Origin: Cohnella terricola
Lineage (GTDB): Bacteria; Bacillota; Bacilli; Paenibacillales; Paenibacillaceae
DNA: 64,000 nt
Assembly (NCBI RefSeq): GCF_007786475.1
Contig: NZ_VNJJ01000010.1
Coordinates: 62,001 to 126,000, forward strand
Reading direction: 5' to 3'
Shown: positions 34,866 through 44,733 of the stretch, piece after piece
How positions within the stretch are numbered: the stretch's first letter is position 1
How the letters are laid out: each line of letters starts with the position of its first letter
Made by a program: the position numbers and the translations under genes
The notes under the pieces: generated by a model
Seen by the model: only the letters and a program-made list of their open reading frames with translations
What the model was told of the DNA's origin: nothing
Databases searched by the model: none

Positions 34866-35732
34866 GTGTTCAAGGATTTATTTCAGAAGAAAAAATACGC
34901 CGTCGTTCCGTCGGAACGCACGAAAAGGGATATTCCCGAAGGCCTGATGAACCGTTGTCCGAAATGCGGACAAATCCAGCTGAGCAAGGAGCTGGAGAAG
35001 AATTTGAAGGTATGTTCCGGTTGCGGACACCATTACCGTCTGAACGCCTGGGAGCGCATCGCGATGACGCTCGATGAGGGGCGTCTTTTTGAGATTGACG
35101 AAAATCTCGTATCCGAGGATCCGCTTCAGTTCCCCGGTTATGCCGCGAAACTAGAGCAGCAGAAAGCCAGCTCCGGCTTGAATGACGCTGTCGTGACCGG
35201 CGAAGGGGAAATCGGCGGATTTCCGGCCGTTGTCGGCGTCATGAGCTTCGATTTCTTCAGCGGAAGCATGGGGTCCGTCGTCGGGGAGAAAGTCACTCGC
35301 GCGATCGAACGGGCGACCGAGAAAAAGTTGCCGCTTGTTTTCTTCTCGACTTCAGGCGGAGCCAGAATGCAGGAAAGCATTCTCAGCCTGATGCAGATGG
35401 CGAAGACGAGCGCGGCGCTCGCCAAATTCCAGGAGCAGGGAGGCCTGTTCATCTCGGTGTTCACGGATCCGACGCTCGGAGGCGTATCCGCGAGTTTCGC
35501 GAGTTTGGGCGACTACAATCTGGCCGAGCCTGGCGCGATCGTCGGTTTCGCGGGACGAATCGTCATCGAACAGACGATCCGGCAGAAGCTGCCGGACAAT
35601 TTCCAGACGGCCGAATTTAATCTGCAACATGGTCAACTGGACAAAGTCGTCCATCGCAAGGACATGAGAGCGCTGCTGACCAAACTGCTGGATATGCACG
35701 CATGGAAAGGAGAGCCGGCTGATGTCCAGTGA
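34866..35732 (+). CDS. accD: Acetyl-CoA carboxylase carboxyltransferase subunit beta
   Basis: A 288-residue AccD. The N-terminal zinc ribbon has Cys31, Cys34, Cys50 and Cys53 (CPKCGQ, CSGCGHH). The carboxyltransferase crotonase fold follows, with [13 protein letters not shown] and the glycine-rich [12 protein letters not shown] stretch that bind the acetyl-CoA and biotin carboxyl groups. With AccA it forms the alpha2-beta2 carboxyltransferase making malonyl-CoA for fatty acid synthesis. The start is GTG, with GAGGTG upstream. Its last 11 bases overlap accA, giving equimolar translation. Confidence 0.96.
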   Translation: MFKDLFQKKKYAVVPSERTKRDIPEGLMNRCPKCGQIQLSKELEKNLKVCSGCGHHYRLNAWERIAMTLDEGRLFEIDENLVSEDPLQFPGYAAKLEQQKASSGLNDAVVTGEGEIGGFPAVVGVMSFDFFSGSMGSVVGEKVTRAIERATEKKLPLVFFSTSGGARMQESILSLMQMAKTSAALAKFQEQGGLFISVFTDPTLGGVSASFASLGDYNLAEPGAIVGFAGRIVIEQTIRQKLPDNFQTAEFNLQHGQLDKVVHRKDMRALLTKLLDMHAWKGEPADVQ

Positions 35733-36687
35733 ACTGCCTTTTGAGAAGCCGCTCGCCGAACTTCGCAAGAAAATAGACGAGCTTAAACATTTCGGCGCCG
35801 AGAAGCAGATCGATTTCACGGATGAAATCGGACGGCTGGAGGAACGTTACAAACAACTTGAAGATGAACTCTACGGAGGCATGAGCGCGGCGCAGATCAT
35901 GCACATGGCCCGCCACCATCAGCGTCCGACAACGCTCGATTACATCCCTCTGGTGTTCACGGATTTCGTAGAGCTTCATGGAGATCGGGTATTCGCCGAC
36001 GACCTCGCGATCGTCGGAGGGCTTGCCAAGCTGAACGGCGTTCCGGTTACGGTCGTCGGCCACCAGCGCGGCAAAGATACAAAGGACAACATCCAGCGTT
36101 TCTTCGGCAGCCCCCATCCGGAAGGTTTCCGCAAAGCGCTTCGTTTTATGAAGCAAGCGAATAAATTCGGACGCCCGATCATTACGTTCATTGACACGAA
36201 GGGCGCATACCCCGGCAACACGGCCGAGGAGCGCAACCAGTCGGAGGCGATTGCGCGCAACCTTCTGGAGATGGCGATCTTCGGCGTGCCGATTATCTGC
36301 GTTGTCATCGGCGAAGGCGGAAGCGGCGGCGCGTTGGCGCTTGGCGTCGGCAACCGCGTGCTGATGCTCGAGAACGCGATCTACTCGGCGATTTCCCCGA
36401 ACGGAGCCGCTTCGATTCTGTGGAAGGACGCCTCCAAGGCGGACGAGGCCGCGGAAGCGATGAAGATTACGGCGAAGGATTTGCTCGAGTTCGAGATTAT
36501 CGAAGGGATCATTCCGGAGCCGCAGGGCGGCGCCCATCGGGACAAAGAAATACAGGCCGAGGCGATCAAGGAAGCTCTATGGCGCCACTTGCAAGAGCTC
36601 TTGAAGCTAACGCCCGACGAATTGAGGGAAGACCGGTACAGAAAGTTCCGCAAAGTCGGAAAGTTCGGTACCGTAGAGCTTGAATAG
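35722..36687 (+). CDS. accA: Acetyl-CoA carboxylase carboxyltransferase subunit alpha
   Basis: A 321-residue AccA, normal length. Visible motifs are the N-terminal helical region ([17 protein letters not shown]), [36 protein letters not shown] and [15 protein letters not shown], which line the biotin/acyl-CoA pocket. It pairs with AccD. Translation is coupled to accD by an 11-base overlap. In Bacillus pfkA follows; here pyk follows after 52 bases and pfkA is missing from this spot. Confidence 0.96.
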   Translation: MSSELPFEKPLAELRKKIDELKHFGAEKQIDFTDEIGRLEERYKQLEDELYGGMSAAQIMHMARHHQRPTTLDYIPLVFTDFVELHGDRVFADDLAIVGGLAKLNGVPVTVVGHQRGKDTKDNIQRFFGSPHPEGFRKALRFMKQANKFGRPIITFIDTKGAYPGNTAEERNQSEAIARNLLEMAIFGVPIICVVIGEGGSGGALALGVGNRVLMLENAIYSAISPNGAASILWKDASKADEAAEAMKITAKDLLEFEIIEGIIPEPQGGAHRDKEIQAEAIKEALWRHLQELLKLTPDELREDRYRKFRKVGKFGTVELE

Positions 36688-36739
36688 CTCTTATATACAT
36701 GTGAACAAAGGCAACATAAACGGAGGTAGTGGAGAAACC

Positions 36740-38494
36740 ATGCGCAAAACGAAAATCGTCTGTACGATCGGACCTTCCAGCGAATCGTTGGAGAACACGA
36801 AAAAATTGATCGCGGCCGGCATGAACGTAGCCCGTCTGAACTTCTCGCACGGGGACTACGAGGAGCACGGCAACCGGATCAAAGTGATTCGCCAAGCTTC
36901 CCAAGAGCTGAACAAAACGGTAGCGATCCTTCTCGATACGAAGGGGCCGGAAATTCGTCTGGGCAAACTGAAGGAAGAGCCGATCGAGCTTGTTCAAGGC
37001 GAATATATTACGTTGACGACGGAAGAAATTCTGGGAGACATCAATCGCGTTCCGATTACGTACAAGGAATTGCCGAGCGACATTAGCGTCGGTTCGACGA
37101 TCTTGATCGACGACGGCCTGATCGGCATGACGGTCGTGGATATCCAAGGAACCGAGATCAAGTGCCAAATCGTCAACAGCGGCCAGATCAAGAGCAAGAA
37201 AGGCGTTAACGTTCCCGGCGTGGCGATCTCCATGCCTGGTTTGACCGAGAAAGATATCAGCGACATTAAATTCGGAATCGAAGTAGGCGTCGATTTCATT
37301 GCCGCATCATTCGTTCGCAGAGCGAGCGACGTCATGGAAATCCGCGAACTTCTCGAGCGTCACGACGCTCGCTACATTCATATCATCTCCAAGATCGAAA
37401 ATCAGCAAGGTGTCGACAACCTTGACGAAATCCTTGAAGTTTCCGACGGACTCATGGTTGCGCGTGGCGATCTCGGCGTCGAGATCCCTGCGGAAGAAGT
37501 GCCGCTCGTACAAAAAATGATGATCGAGAAGTGTAACCGCGCCGGCAAACCGGTCATTACCGCAACGCAGATGCTGGATTCCATGCAACGCAACCCTCGT
37601 CCGACGCGTGCGGAAGCTTCCGACGTTGCCAACGCCATCTTCGACGGCACGGACGCGATCATGCTGTCCGGCGAGACGGCTGCTGGTAAATATCCGGTTG
37701 AATCCGTACAGACGATGTCCCGCATCGCCGAACGCGCAGAATCCGCGCTTCACTACCGCGAGATTTTCAAGAAGCAGGCGAGAGCACAGCAAACGTCGGT
37801 AACCGAAGCAATCAGCCAAGCGGTTGCCAATTCCGCACTCGATCTGGAAGCGAAAGCGATCGTGACTTCCACGGAGAGCGGTTATACGGCTCGCATGGTT
37901 TCGAAATACAAACCGAAATCTCCGATTATCGCCGTTACGCCGGTCGAGCAAGTGCTTCGCCGCTTGCAGCTCGTATGGGGCGTTCTTCCGGTGAAAGGCG
38001 TATCCGCTGCGACGACGGACGAAATGTTCGAAATCGCGGTTAAAGGCGCCTTGGAATCCGGCCTCGTTCAATTGGGCGATACGATCGTCATTACTGCGGG
38101 CGTCCCTGTCGGCCGCTCCGGAACGACGAACCTGATCAAGATTCACAACGTCGGCGAATTGATCGCGAAAGGCCAAGGAATCGGTTCCCAAAGCACGACA
38201 GGCAAAGTCGTTATCGCGAAGACGCCTGAAGAAGCAAATCGCAAAATGGTTGACGGAGCGATCCTTGTCGCGCCATCCACCGATAAAGAATATATGCCGG
38301 CAATCCAGAAAGCGGCGGCTGTCATTACGGAATGCGGCGGCATCACATGCCACACGGCCGTTGTTGGCCTGAACTTGGGCATCCCTGTTATCGTGGGCGT
38401 GAACGACGCGACCTCGATTCTTGAGGATGGCATGGAAGTCACGCTATATGCCGAGCATGGCGTCATTTACTCCGGCCAAGCCAAAGTAATGTAA
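36740..38494 (+). CDS. pyk: Pyruvate kinase (with C-terminal PEP-utiliser-like domain)
   Basis: A 584-residue pyruvate kinase converting phosphoenolpyruvate and ADP to pyruvate and ATP. It starts [24 protein letters not shown] and the active-site signature with Lys ([17 protein letters not shown]) and [17 protein letters not shown] are present. As in other Bacilli it carries an extra C-terminal domain (about 475-584, [21 protein letters not shown]) like the phosphohistidine domain of PEP synthase, including the Thr-Cys-His segment. ATG 36740 follows GGAGGTAGTGGAG. A terminator lies 24 bases after the stop. Confidence 0.96.
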   Translation: MRKTKIVCTIGPSSESLENTKKLIAAGMNVARLNFSHGDYEEHGNRIKVIRQASQELNKTVAILLDTKGPEIRLGKLKEEPIELVQGEYITLTTEEILGDINRVPITYKELPSDISVGSTILIDDGLIGMTVVDIQGTEIKCQIVNSGQIKSKKGVNVPGVAISMPGLTEKDISDIKFGIEVGVDFIAASFVRRASDVMEIRELLERHDARYIHIISKIENQQGVDNLDEILEVSDGLMVARGDLGVEIPAEEVPLVQKMMIEKCNRAGKPVITATQMLDSMQRNPRPTRAEASDVANAIFDGTDAIMLSGETAAGKYPVESVQTMSRIAERAESALHYREIFKKQARAQQTSVTEAISQAVANSALDLEAKAIVTSTESGYTARMVSKYKPKSPIIAVTPVEQVLRRLQLVWGVLPVKGVSAATTDEMFEIAVKGALESGLVQLGDTIVITAGVPVGRSGTTNLIKIHNVGELIAKGQGIGSQSTTGKVVIAKTPEEANRKMVDGAILVAPSTDKEYMPAIQKAAAVITECGGITCHTAVVGLNLGIPVIVGVNDATSILEDGMEVTLYAEHGVIYSGQAKVM

Positions 38495-38517
38495 TCGAAC
38501 GGAACGCGAATACGAGA

Positions 38518-38549
38518 TTTCCCCGCAGCCCGCGCTGCGGGGGATTTTT
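38518..38549 (+). terminator. Rho-independent terminator after pyk
   Basis: CCCCGCAGC pairs with GCTGCGGGG around CCGC, followed by GATTTTTA. Confidence 0.88.
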
Positions 38550-38596
38550 ATATCCGGCGCAACTAAAAAAGATGTCGTTGGAAGGAGGAACGATCC

Positions 38597-39064
38597 GTGG
38601 GTCAATGGTTTTTGCATCCGCTTCGGGTAAGGTATCAGGAAACCGATCAGATGGGGGTCGTCTATCACGCGAATTATTTGAACTGGTTCGAGATCGGGAG
38701 AACGGAATGGGTCCGCCAAGCCGGCATAGCCTATAAGGATATGGAAGCGAGGGGGCTTCTCCTGCCGGTTACGGACGTCGAAGCATCCTTTAAGCAACCG
38801 GCCAGCTACGACGAATGGGTGACGGTATGCACACGAGTCGCGGAGATGACGAGCGTGCGCGTGCGTTTTGAATCCAGGGTGATCGACGGGAATTTGACGG
38901 AACAATTCGGATCAAGCTATGCGGGAGAGGAACCGCCTGGCACCGTGCTCGTTAAAGGCGGTACTCGGCACGTGTGGGTGAACAAGGAATGGAAGCCGGT
39001 CCGATTCGCAAAGGAAGCACCGGATTGGTACGACAAAATGCTCAAACTCGTCGAGGTGGACTGA
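38597..39064 (+). CDS. Acyl-CoA thioesterase, YbgC/FadM family
   Basis: A 155-residue hotdog-fold thioesterase. The 4HBT signature RYQETDQMGVVYHANYLNWF with the catalytic Asp (ETDQMG) is complete, and EIGRTEWVR follows as usual. It hydrolyses short- or aromatic acyl-CoA thioesters; the natural substrate is unknown. An insertion of ~12 residues (GSSYAGEEPPGTVLV) near residue 112 is longer than in typical YbgC proteins. GTG is the start with GGAAGGAGG upstream. fxsA follows after 16 bases, probably in one transcript. Confidence 0.87.
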   Translation: MGQWFLHPLRVRYQETDQMGVVYHANYLNWFEIGRTEWVRQAGIAYKDMEARGLLLPVTDVEASFKQPASYDEWVTVCTRVAEMTSVRVRFESRVIDGNLTEQFGSSYAGEEPPGTVLVKGGTRHVWVNKEWKPVRFAKEAPDWYDKMLKLVEVD

Positions 39065-39080
39065 GAAAAGAGGGATGGCC

Positions 39081-39482
39081 ATGCAAAGAAAACTGCTACC
39101 GATACTAGTCGTTGCGGCGCTCATCGAGATTTGGGGTATTTACATGATGGGACGTTGGATCGGCGGATTCTGGACGTTCTTGCTGTTGCTTGCGACGTTC
39201 GCGCTTGGCGCTTATTTGATCCAAACGGAAGGACGCAAAGTCTGGCAGCAGGCGAAAACGCAAATGCAGTCGGGCCAACCGCCGGGACACGCGCTGCTTG
39301 AAGGTTTGTGCGTATTGGTTGGAGGCATATTGCTGATGGTTCCCGGATTCATTTCCGATCTGGTAGGGATCACGATGATATTGCCTTTTACCCGTCCAAT
39401 CTACAAGCTTTTTATGTATCGTTGGCTGGAACGTTTGGTGCGCGGAGGGCGGTTTACGATTTATCGAGGGCCGCATCGTTAA
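39081..39482 (+). CDS. fxsA: FxsA family membrane protein
   Basis: A 133-residue membrane protein with about three to four helices and the family pattern WIGGFWTFLLLLATFALGAYLI, then LCVLVGGILLMVPGFISDLVG. In E. coli FxsA moderates F-factor exclusion of phage T7; in Bacilli (YtzA) the role is unknown. Synteny (pyk - fxsA - ytvI) equals B. subtilis. ATG 39081 is preferred over 39075 because the AGAGGG ribosome site abuts the latter. Confidence 0.88.
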   Translation: MQRKLLPILVVAALIEIWGIYMMGRWIGGFWTFLLLLATFALGAYLIQTEGRKVWQQAKTQMQSGQPPGHALLEGLCVLVGGILLMVPGFISDLVGITMILPFTRPIYKLFMYRWLERLVRGGRFTIYRGPHR

Positions 39483-39492
39483 CAGACGGAGA

Positions 39493-40605
39493 TCATCGCC
39501 CGTATCTGATATATTTTGCGATATCCCGAAAGACATTGGCGCGATGGCAAGCCGTTAAGACGACCATGGTTACGGGGCCGAAGATCAATCCGAATATACC
39601 AAACAGCTTAAGGCCCACGAACATCGCGATCAATGTCGGCAACGGATCGAGCCCGACACTGGACGCCAGCACTTTGGGTTCGCTCAGCTGTCTGACGACG
39701 AGAATAACCCCGTACAGGATAGACAATTTCGTTCCGAGCTGCCAGTCTCCGGCCAAGAACGAATAAGCGATCCATGGAATCATCGTCACGCCAACGCCCA
39801 CGTACGGCACCAGGTCAACGAAACCGAACAGCAAACCGACGGACAAGGCATTTTTGATCCCGATGATCCATAATCCGATCGAGACAACGACCGCCGTGAT
39901 CAATACCATGATGAGCTGAGCTCTTAAATAGCCGAATAAGGCTTGCCGAAGGCCGCCCCATACCGTGCCGACTTTTCGGATCATCGTTCGCGGAAACCAG
40001 AGCTTGATGCGTCGCGTGTAGCGATTCCAATCTTTGCTGATAAAGAAGGAAGCGACGAGCACGACGCCGGCGATCGTAGCCACGGACGGCAATGAATATA
40101 ATATATTCACGATCGTGTTGAAAAACAGGCTGATCAGCCCGGTTCCCGCATGCGTGACGGCTTGCGCGGTATTCGATATGCTATTGTTGATCGTTTCCTT
40201 GTAGTCGGGATTCTGTTGATAGAAATCGTTAATTCTCGTCACCATGTTTTGAATTTCCGGCTTGGCGAGCAAGTCGTTAAACCACTGTTCCAACCAGGCG
40301 ACCAGATCTTGCATTGAACCCGACAAGCTCATAATTTCGTTAACCAAACGCATCACAAGCGCGGACACGATCGTGATCATGATCGCGGCGAACAGGAGCA
40401 GGATTACGGTAACTGCAAGCCATCGGGGGAAACGAGCCCGCGCTTGAAGAAAATTCACGAGCGGATTAAGCGCGTAAGCCAGCAGCCATCCGAGGAAGAA
40501 CGGATAGACGAGCGGCCAAGACCACCACAAAACGAGCACGATGATCAAAAACAACGACGCAACCTGAAAAAGACGCAGAAATTGTCCGCCGATTCTCCGA
40601 TTCAC
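39493..40605 (-). CDS. ytvI: Sporulation membrane protein YtvI (AI-2E transporter family)
   Basis: A ~370-residue membrane protein of the AI-2 exporter-like/UPF0118 superfamily, with about eight helices, opening FLIIVLVLWWSWPLVYPFFLGWLLAY-like (two helices) and carrying GLLFGFVDLVPYVGVGVTMIPW and VGLDPLPTLIAMFVGLKLFG near the end. In B. subtilis the ytvI product is a sporulation integral membrane protein encoded between ytzA and citZ, as here. The gene is on the minus strand, convergent with fxsA (10 bases apart). GTG 40605 is favoured because AAAGGTG is 6 bases upstream; GTG 40614 is the other option. Confidence 0.85.
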   Translation of the reverse strand: MNRRIGGQFLRLFQVASLFLIIVLVLWWSWPLVYPFFLGWLLAYALNPLVNFLQARARFPRWLAVTVILLLFAAIMITIVSALVMRLVNEIMSLSGSMQDLVAWLEQWFNDLLAKPEIQNMVTRINDFYQQNPDYKETINNSISNTAQAVTHAGTGLISLFFNTIVNILYSLPSVATIAGVVLVASFFISKDWNRYTRRIKLWFPRTMIRKVGTVWGGLRQALFGYLRAQLIMVLITAVVVSIGLWIIGIKNALSVGLLFGFVDLVPYVGVGVTMIPWIAYSFLAGDWQLGTKLSILYGVILVVRQLSEPKVLASSVGLDPLPTLIAMFVGLKLFGIFGLIFGPVTMVVLTACHRANVFRDIAKYIRYGR

Positions 40606-40634
40606 GTTAATCACCTTTTTCCCTGTTTCTTCAT

Positions 40635-40688
40635 TTAACTCTCCGTTAACGATTTGTTGATGCTCGGTTTACAATTGACCGACATAAT
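40635..40688 (+). promoter_or_regulatory. Four PhoP-box-like hexamers and -10 upstream of ppk
   Basis: TTAACT (40635), TTAACG (40646), TTGATG (40657) and TTTACA (40668) lie at exact 11-base spacing, followed by a CATAAT -10 at 40683. The Bacillus PhoP consensus is direct repeats of TT(A/T/C)A(C/T)A on one DNA face between about -60 and -20, which this fits. No normal -35 is seen. The same arrangement occurs upstream of phoP. Confidence 0.6.
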
Positions 40689-40748
40689 GGAGAAGACAAG
40701 TCGAATTTCCGTTTTTCACCGCATGAACGTCGAACAGGGGGAAGCCAT

Positions 40749-42830
40749 ATGTCCAGCGTAAAGAAGTACATTAACCGGGACCTGAGCTGGTTGGAGTTCA
40801 ACAAACGGGTGCTCGAAGAAGCGGAAGACGCAGGAACGCCACTTCTGGAACGCCTTCAATTCCTCTCTATCGTACAAAGCAACCTAGATGAGTTTATGAG
40901 CGTAAGGGTCGCGGGATTACAGGCTCAGATCAGAGCTGGTTATTCGAAGACGGATTTCACCGGGTATACGCCGAATGGCTTGATCAAGCGTTTGATGAAA
41001 AGAACGGCCCGAATGGTTAGAGAGCAATATCGTACATATCGCGAGCTCCTGCGTCTGCTTTCCAAGGAAGGCGTTACGCTGACAACTTTCGCAGACCTGA
41101 GTGAAGAGCAGAAAACGACAATGACGGACTATTTCAAACGGATTATTTATCCCGTGCTCACGCCGATGGCGGTCGATCAAAGCCGCCCTTTTCCGCTCGT
41201 GCATAGCAAGGAATTGTATTTGTCTGTTGTTTTGAAAAAGGAAGAGGAAATCTCGCACGACGAGGTTCAAACTTTTTGCGCCATCGTACAAGTGCCTTCG
41301 ATTCTGGCGCGCACCGTGGTCGTGCCCGGAAGAAAAAACAGCAGAAAGTTCGTTTATTTGCTGCTTGAGGATTTGATTAAGGAGCACATCGGCTTACTGT
41401 TCAGCGGTTATCGCACGGAGGCGGTTCATGCATTCCGCGTGACCCGCAACTCGGATCTTACGCCTAACGAAGAAAACGTGGAAGATTTGCTGCAAGAGAT
41501 CGAGAAGGAGCTGCGCCGCAGGCAACGCGGACTGCCGGCCAGGCTCGAGGTGGAGAAGGGCATTCATCCGGACGCGTTGGAGCTGCTTCAGGACGAGCTT
41601 GATCTTGAGGACGACGCCTTTGCCGAGATCGAAGGGCCGCTCGACCTGGGGTTCTTGTCCAAGTTCGTGGGGGGGCTGCCAAACTACGATCACCTTCGGT
41701 ATCCGAAGTACGAGCCGGTCTATCCGAAGGAATTCGATGAAACGGAAGATATGCTGTCCGTGCTTCGCGAGCGGGACGTGCTTGTCTACCATCCTTACGA
41801 ATCGTTCGAGGTCGTGAACGACTTTATGACGGAAGCGGCCGCTGATCCGAACGTACTTGCGATCAAAATGACGCTATATCGCGTCAGCGTGAATTCGGCG
41901 CTCTTACAGGCGCTTGTGAACGCGGCGGAATCGGGCAAGCAAGTCACGGTTGTCGTGGAGATTAAAGCCAGATTCGACGAAGCCCGGAATATCGCTTGGG
42001 CCCGCAGGCTCGAGAAAGCCGGCTGCCATGTCGTATATGGCTTGGTGGGGTTGAAGACGCATGCCAAGATTACGCTCGTCGTCCGCAAGGAAGCGGACAC
42101 GCTCCGGCGCTACGTCCATGTAGGCACCGGCAATTACAATGAAAATACGGCTCGCCTCTATACCGACGCAGGGTTATTCACGAGCGACCCGGCCATCGGC
42201 GCGGACGCCACCGCCTTGTTCAATGAAATGACGGGTTATTCGACGCCGCATCTCTGGTCGTCGTTCGCCGTCGCGCCGATCGGCCTGAAGCCCAAGCTGT
42301 TTGATTTGGTCGATCGCGAGATCGGGCACGCGGCTGCCGGCCGTCCGGCGCGGATTGTGGCGAAGATGAACTCGCTATCGAATCAAGAGATCATAGACAA
42401 GCTTTATGAAGCTTCGCAAGCGGGAGTGAAGATCGATCTGATCGTGAGAGGGGTATGCTGCTTGCGTCCGGGTGTTCTCGGTCTAAGCGAGAATATTCGG
42501 GTCATCAGCATCGTGGATCGATATTTGGAGCATGCGAGAATATTGGCGGTTGGCGGGGAAGGCGAAGAGGAGGTTTACATCTCGAGCGCGGACTGGATGA
42601 CCCGGAACTTGAGTCGCCGCGTGGAATTGATGTGCCCGGTATACGATGCGGGACTTCGCCAGATGTTAATGAACATTCTGCGGATGAATTTGCACGATAA
42701 CGTCAAGGCGCGTGAACTTCGGCCGACGGGTTCTTACGAACGTGTCATCAATGGCGAAACGCCGCTGCGAAGCCAATTCGAAGCGGCGGATATTCCGCTG
42801 TGGAAATCGATCGCTTCGGTAATGGAGTAA
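40749..42830 (+). CDS. ppk: Polyphosphate kinase 1
   Basis: A 693-residue PPK1, which reversibly builds polyphosphate from ATP. All regions are present: the N domain (YINRDLSWLEFNKRVLEEA), the head domain, and two PLD-like C domains. The autophosphorylated histidine lies in YVHVGTGNYNENTARLYTD (near residue 457) and the second conserved His region near VISIVDRYLEHARI. SSADWMTRNLSRRVELMCP closes the enzyme. The ribosome site is AGGGGGAA. It converges with ppx, so synthesis and breakdown genes of polyphosphate share one 3' hairpin. PhoP-like boxes upstream suggest induction in phosphate shortage. Confidence 0.96.
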   Translation: MSSVKKYINRDLSWLEFNKRVLEEAEDAGTPLLERLQFLSIVQSNLDEFMSVRVAGLQAQIRAGYSKTDFTGYTPNGLIKRLMKRTARMVREQYRTYRELLRLLSKEGVTLTTFADLSEEQKTTMTDYFKRIIYPVLTPMAVDQSRPFPLVHSKELYLSVVLKKEEEISHDEVQTFCAIVQVPSILARTVVVPGRKNSRKFVYLLLEDLIKEHIGLLFSGYRTEAVHAFRVTRNSDLTPNEENVEDLLQEIEKELRRRQRGLPARLEVEKGIHPDALELLQDELDLEDDAFAEIEGPLDLGFLSKFVGGLPNYDHLRYPKYEPVYPKEFDETEDMLSVLRERDVLVYHPYESFEVVNDFMTEAAADPNVLAIKMTLYRVSVNSALLQALVNAAESGKQVTVVVEIKARFDEARNIAWARRLEKAGCHVVYGLVGLKTHAKITLVVRKEADTLRRYVHVGTGNYNENTARLYTDAGLFTSDPAIGADATALFNEMTGYSTPHLWSSFAVAPIGLKPKLFDLVDREIGHAAAGRPARIVAKMNSLSNQEIIDKLYEASQAGVKIDLIVRGVCCLRPGVLGLSENIRVISIVDRYLEHARILAVGGEGEEEVYISSADWMTRNLSRRVELMCPVYDAGLRQMLMNILRMNLHDNVKARELRPTGSYERVINGETPLRSQFEAADIPLWKSIASVME

Positions 42831-42837
42831 ACATAAT

Positions 42838-42867
42838 CGTACGGATCGGGGTTACCCGATCCGTACG
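42838..42867. terminator. Bidirectional hairpin between ppk and ppx
   Basis: A perfect 13-bp stem (CGTACGGATCGGG and its complement) with a GTTA loop that holds the ppx stop codon. T-runs are poor on both sides, so it may act as RNA stabiliser as well as terminator. Confidence 0.6.
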
Positions 42868-44393
42868 GTCAATTCGGGGGTTATCCCCCAATTTTTTTTG
42901 AATTCCTTGGCGATCTTCTCGACTTCCATCCGTTCTACGGGCAGCGGATGGGTAGCGGCGGCGACCAACTGCAGCCGCTTGCCCGAGTGGCCGATCCCCA
43001 GCGATACGATGGCCTGAGATTCGCTTCGGTCGAGCGCGGAAGCAAGCTGGAGCAAGGAACCTAGCTTGCCGATCGTCTCCGCGTCTTCTTCAGCGAGGAT
43101 AGATCGGTAAGGGGCGAGTTTGCGCTTGAGCGGATTACCTCCGCGGTAGGAGGCGATCGCCGCAGTGATGATCGTTTCCCGGTGAGACAAGCCGTTCCAT
43201 TGGGTATGCAGCAGCATGTAGAAGGTATGGTCCGCGCAATCGTTGAAATCGATCACGGTTCCAATGCGAAATAGTCGCGCCGCGGCATCCAGCCATATGC
43301 GGCCGGCCTTCGGCATCGCCGTTTTCTCCTCGAGCTGATCGTATAACGTTGCGGCCAATCTGCGAACTTGCTCAAGATGGCCGAGCGGAGCGCCGGGATA
43401 TAAAGCCATCAAGTTGCTTATGCTTTCTTCTAGCACATCGTTCCCGGACACGGCGTTATGCTCGGGAAGGCAGGTTTCGTAGAAGAGGCCGTCGCGCAAG
43501 CCGGTGCCGCATACGACCAACCGGGATGACCGGGTCTCCTGCATGACGGCGATCAGAATGGCCAGTCCCGGCACGATCACGTCTCCGCGATCTTTCGATA
43601 GACCGGGAAGTTTCCTTCGCTGGTTTACGGAGATCGAGGATAGAAGCTCCAACGATGATAAGATGCCGTCAAGTTGAAGCTCGTAACCGTGAAGGCGATG
43701 ATAAGGATAACCGGATTCCTGCTGGTATAGCTTGGCCATCGCGCGAACCGTGCCTCCCAAGCCGATCAGCGGAAGATCCGCGTGCTCGGATATCCACTTC
43801 TCCTTGCGAAGTAACCGGCGGGCCTCCGATTGAATATCCGCCAGGGTGGATGGCGACACTGGACCGCTTCCCAAACCGAATTTGGCCGAGACGTTAACGC
43901 ATCCGATCGGGAAGGAAACTGCCGATACGACTTTTCTGTCGCGAATGAGAGTGATTTCGGTGCTTCCTCCGCCGATATCCACGATGTAGCCATCCGTGTA
44001 ATGCAGACTGTTAAGCATCGCTTTGCTGCCGATTCGCGCTTCGTCCTCGCCGGACAGAATTTCAATGGAGAGGCCTGTCGCCTCTCGCAGTTTCGCGATG
44101 ACAACATCGCGATTGATCGCTTGCCTGACGGCTGCCGTGGCGACCGCGCGAACGTTGCCTGCGCCGTGCTTGTCGCAGATGAGCAAGTACCGCCGAAGTA
44201 CTTCGGCGAGCTCGTCGATGGCATCATCCGGCAAAGCGCCTTCCGCGGTCATTCGCTGGCTCAGCCTGGCGGCCCAACGGCCCTGGTCGATGACGCGGTA
44301 GGCTCCGTTATCCGAAAGCCGATAGACGGACAATCGGACGGTGTTCGAGCCGATATCGATAATTCCCGTAATTTGATTGTTGTTGGCGATCAT
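42852..44393 (-). CDS. ppx: Exopolyphosphatase / Ppx-GppA family phosphatase
   Basis: A 513-residue ASKHA-fold phosphatase. Motifs: IGSNTVRLSVYR at the N-terminus (phosphate-1 loop), a GEDEARIG segment, IVDIGGGSTEITL (phosphate-2 loop) and VPGLAILIAVMQ. The C-terminal half is an HD-like helical domain (WLDAAARLFRIG, HTFYMLLHTQWNGLSHRE) as in long GppA/Ppx enzymes. It removes terminal phosphates from polyphosphate, or converts pppGpp to ppGpp; sequence does not separate these, but adjacency to ppk favours polyphosphate. It is convergent with ppk. Confidence 0.92.
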   Translation of the reverse strand: MIANNNQITGIIDIGSNTVRLSVYRLSDNGAYRVIDQGRWAARLSQRMTAEGALPDDAIDELAEVLRRYLLICDKHGAGNVRAVATAAVRQAINRDVVIAKLREATGLSIEILSGEDEARIGSKAMLNSLHYTDGYIVDIGGGSTEITLIRDRKVVSAVSFPIGCVNVSAKFGLGSGPVSPSTLADIQSEARRLLRKEKWISEHADLPLIGLGGTVRAMAKLYQQESGYPYHRLHGYELQLDGILSSLELLSSISVNQRRKLPGLSKDRGDVIVPGLAILIAVMQETRSSRLVVCGTGLRDGLFYETCLPEHNAVSGNDVLEESISNLMALYPGAPLGHLEQVRRLAATLYDQLEEKTAMPKAGRIWLDAAARLFRIGTVIDFNDCADHTFYMLLHTQWNGLSHRETIITAAIASYRGGNPLKRKLAPYRSILAEEDAETIGKLGSLLQLASALDRSESQAIVSLGIGHSGKRLQLVAAATHPLPVERMEVEKIAKEFKKNWGITPELTVRIG

Positions 44394-44733
44394 TCCGCAA
44401 GTCCCCCTGCCGATTCGAGCTTTCGTATCATTGTATCACAAAACAAATGTCGAATAATTAGATCGTTTAAGCAAATGACTAAAGTTGCCAGCCATTCAAG
44501 AACGATTCGTTATGGTTCCGATAAATCAATTTTATATGCCTATCGGTTCCATTCGCCTCTGAAATCGATTATCATTAAAAAAGGTCTAAAAATGCTTACT
44601 TATTTGCGGTTTGCGTTTAATATTGAGCCGTAAGAGCGTATTGCTCATTCGCAGACACGACTTTGAAGTCCTTCGGTCTCGGTATCAGACAAGCCGAGGG
44701 AGCTGAATTTTCCGGTTAAAGGAGAGAGAAAAT
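44394..44733. other. ppx-citZ divergent intergenic region with CcpC-like dyad
   Basis: This 340-base gap holds no gene. ATAA-N7-TTAT at 44521-44535 equals the CcpC dyad known from Bacillus citZ and citB promoters. A weak promoter TTACTT-N16-TAATAT (44596-44623) may start citZ. TGAAATCGATTATC near 44560 is a poor cre-like (CcpA) match. A short CTCGG...CCGAG inverted repeat lies in the leader. Confidence 0.45.
44430..44457 (-). promoter_or_regulatory. Candidate promoter for ppx
   Basis: On the minus strand an extended -10 TGATACAAT (44438-44430) is preceded 16 bases upstream by a weak TTATTC -35 (44457-44452), about 37 bases before the ATG. Confidence 0.35.

Noticed and set aside
43830..44633. 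267-aa ORF antisense to ppx extending into the citZ upstream region
   Set aside because: No ribosome site or domain; it overlaps the conserved ppx coding sequence and the ppx promoter.
44640..44720. A T-box or riboswitch in the citZ leader
   Set aside because: Only a short CTCGG/CCGAG repeat is present; no T-box sequence, specifier loop or terminator/antiterminator pair is visible.
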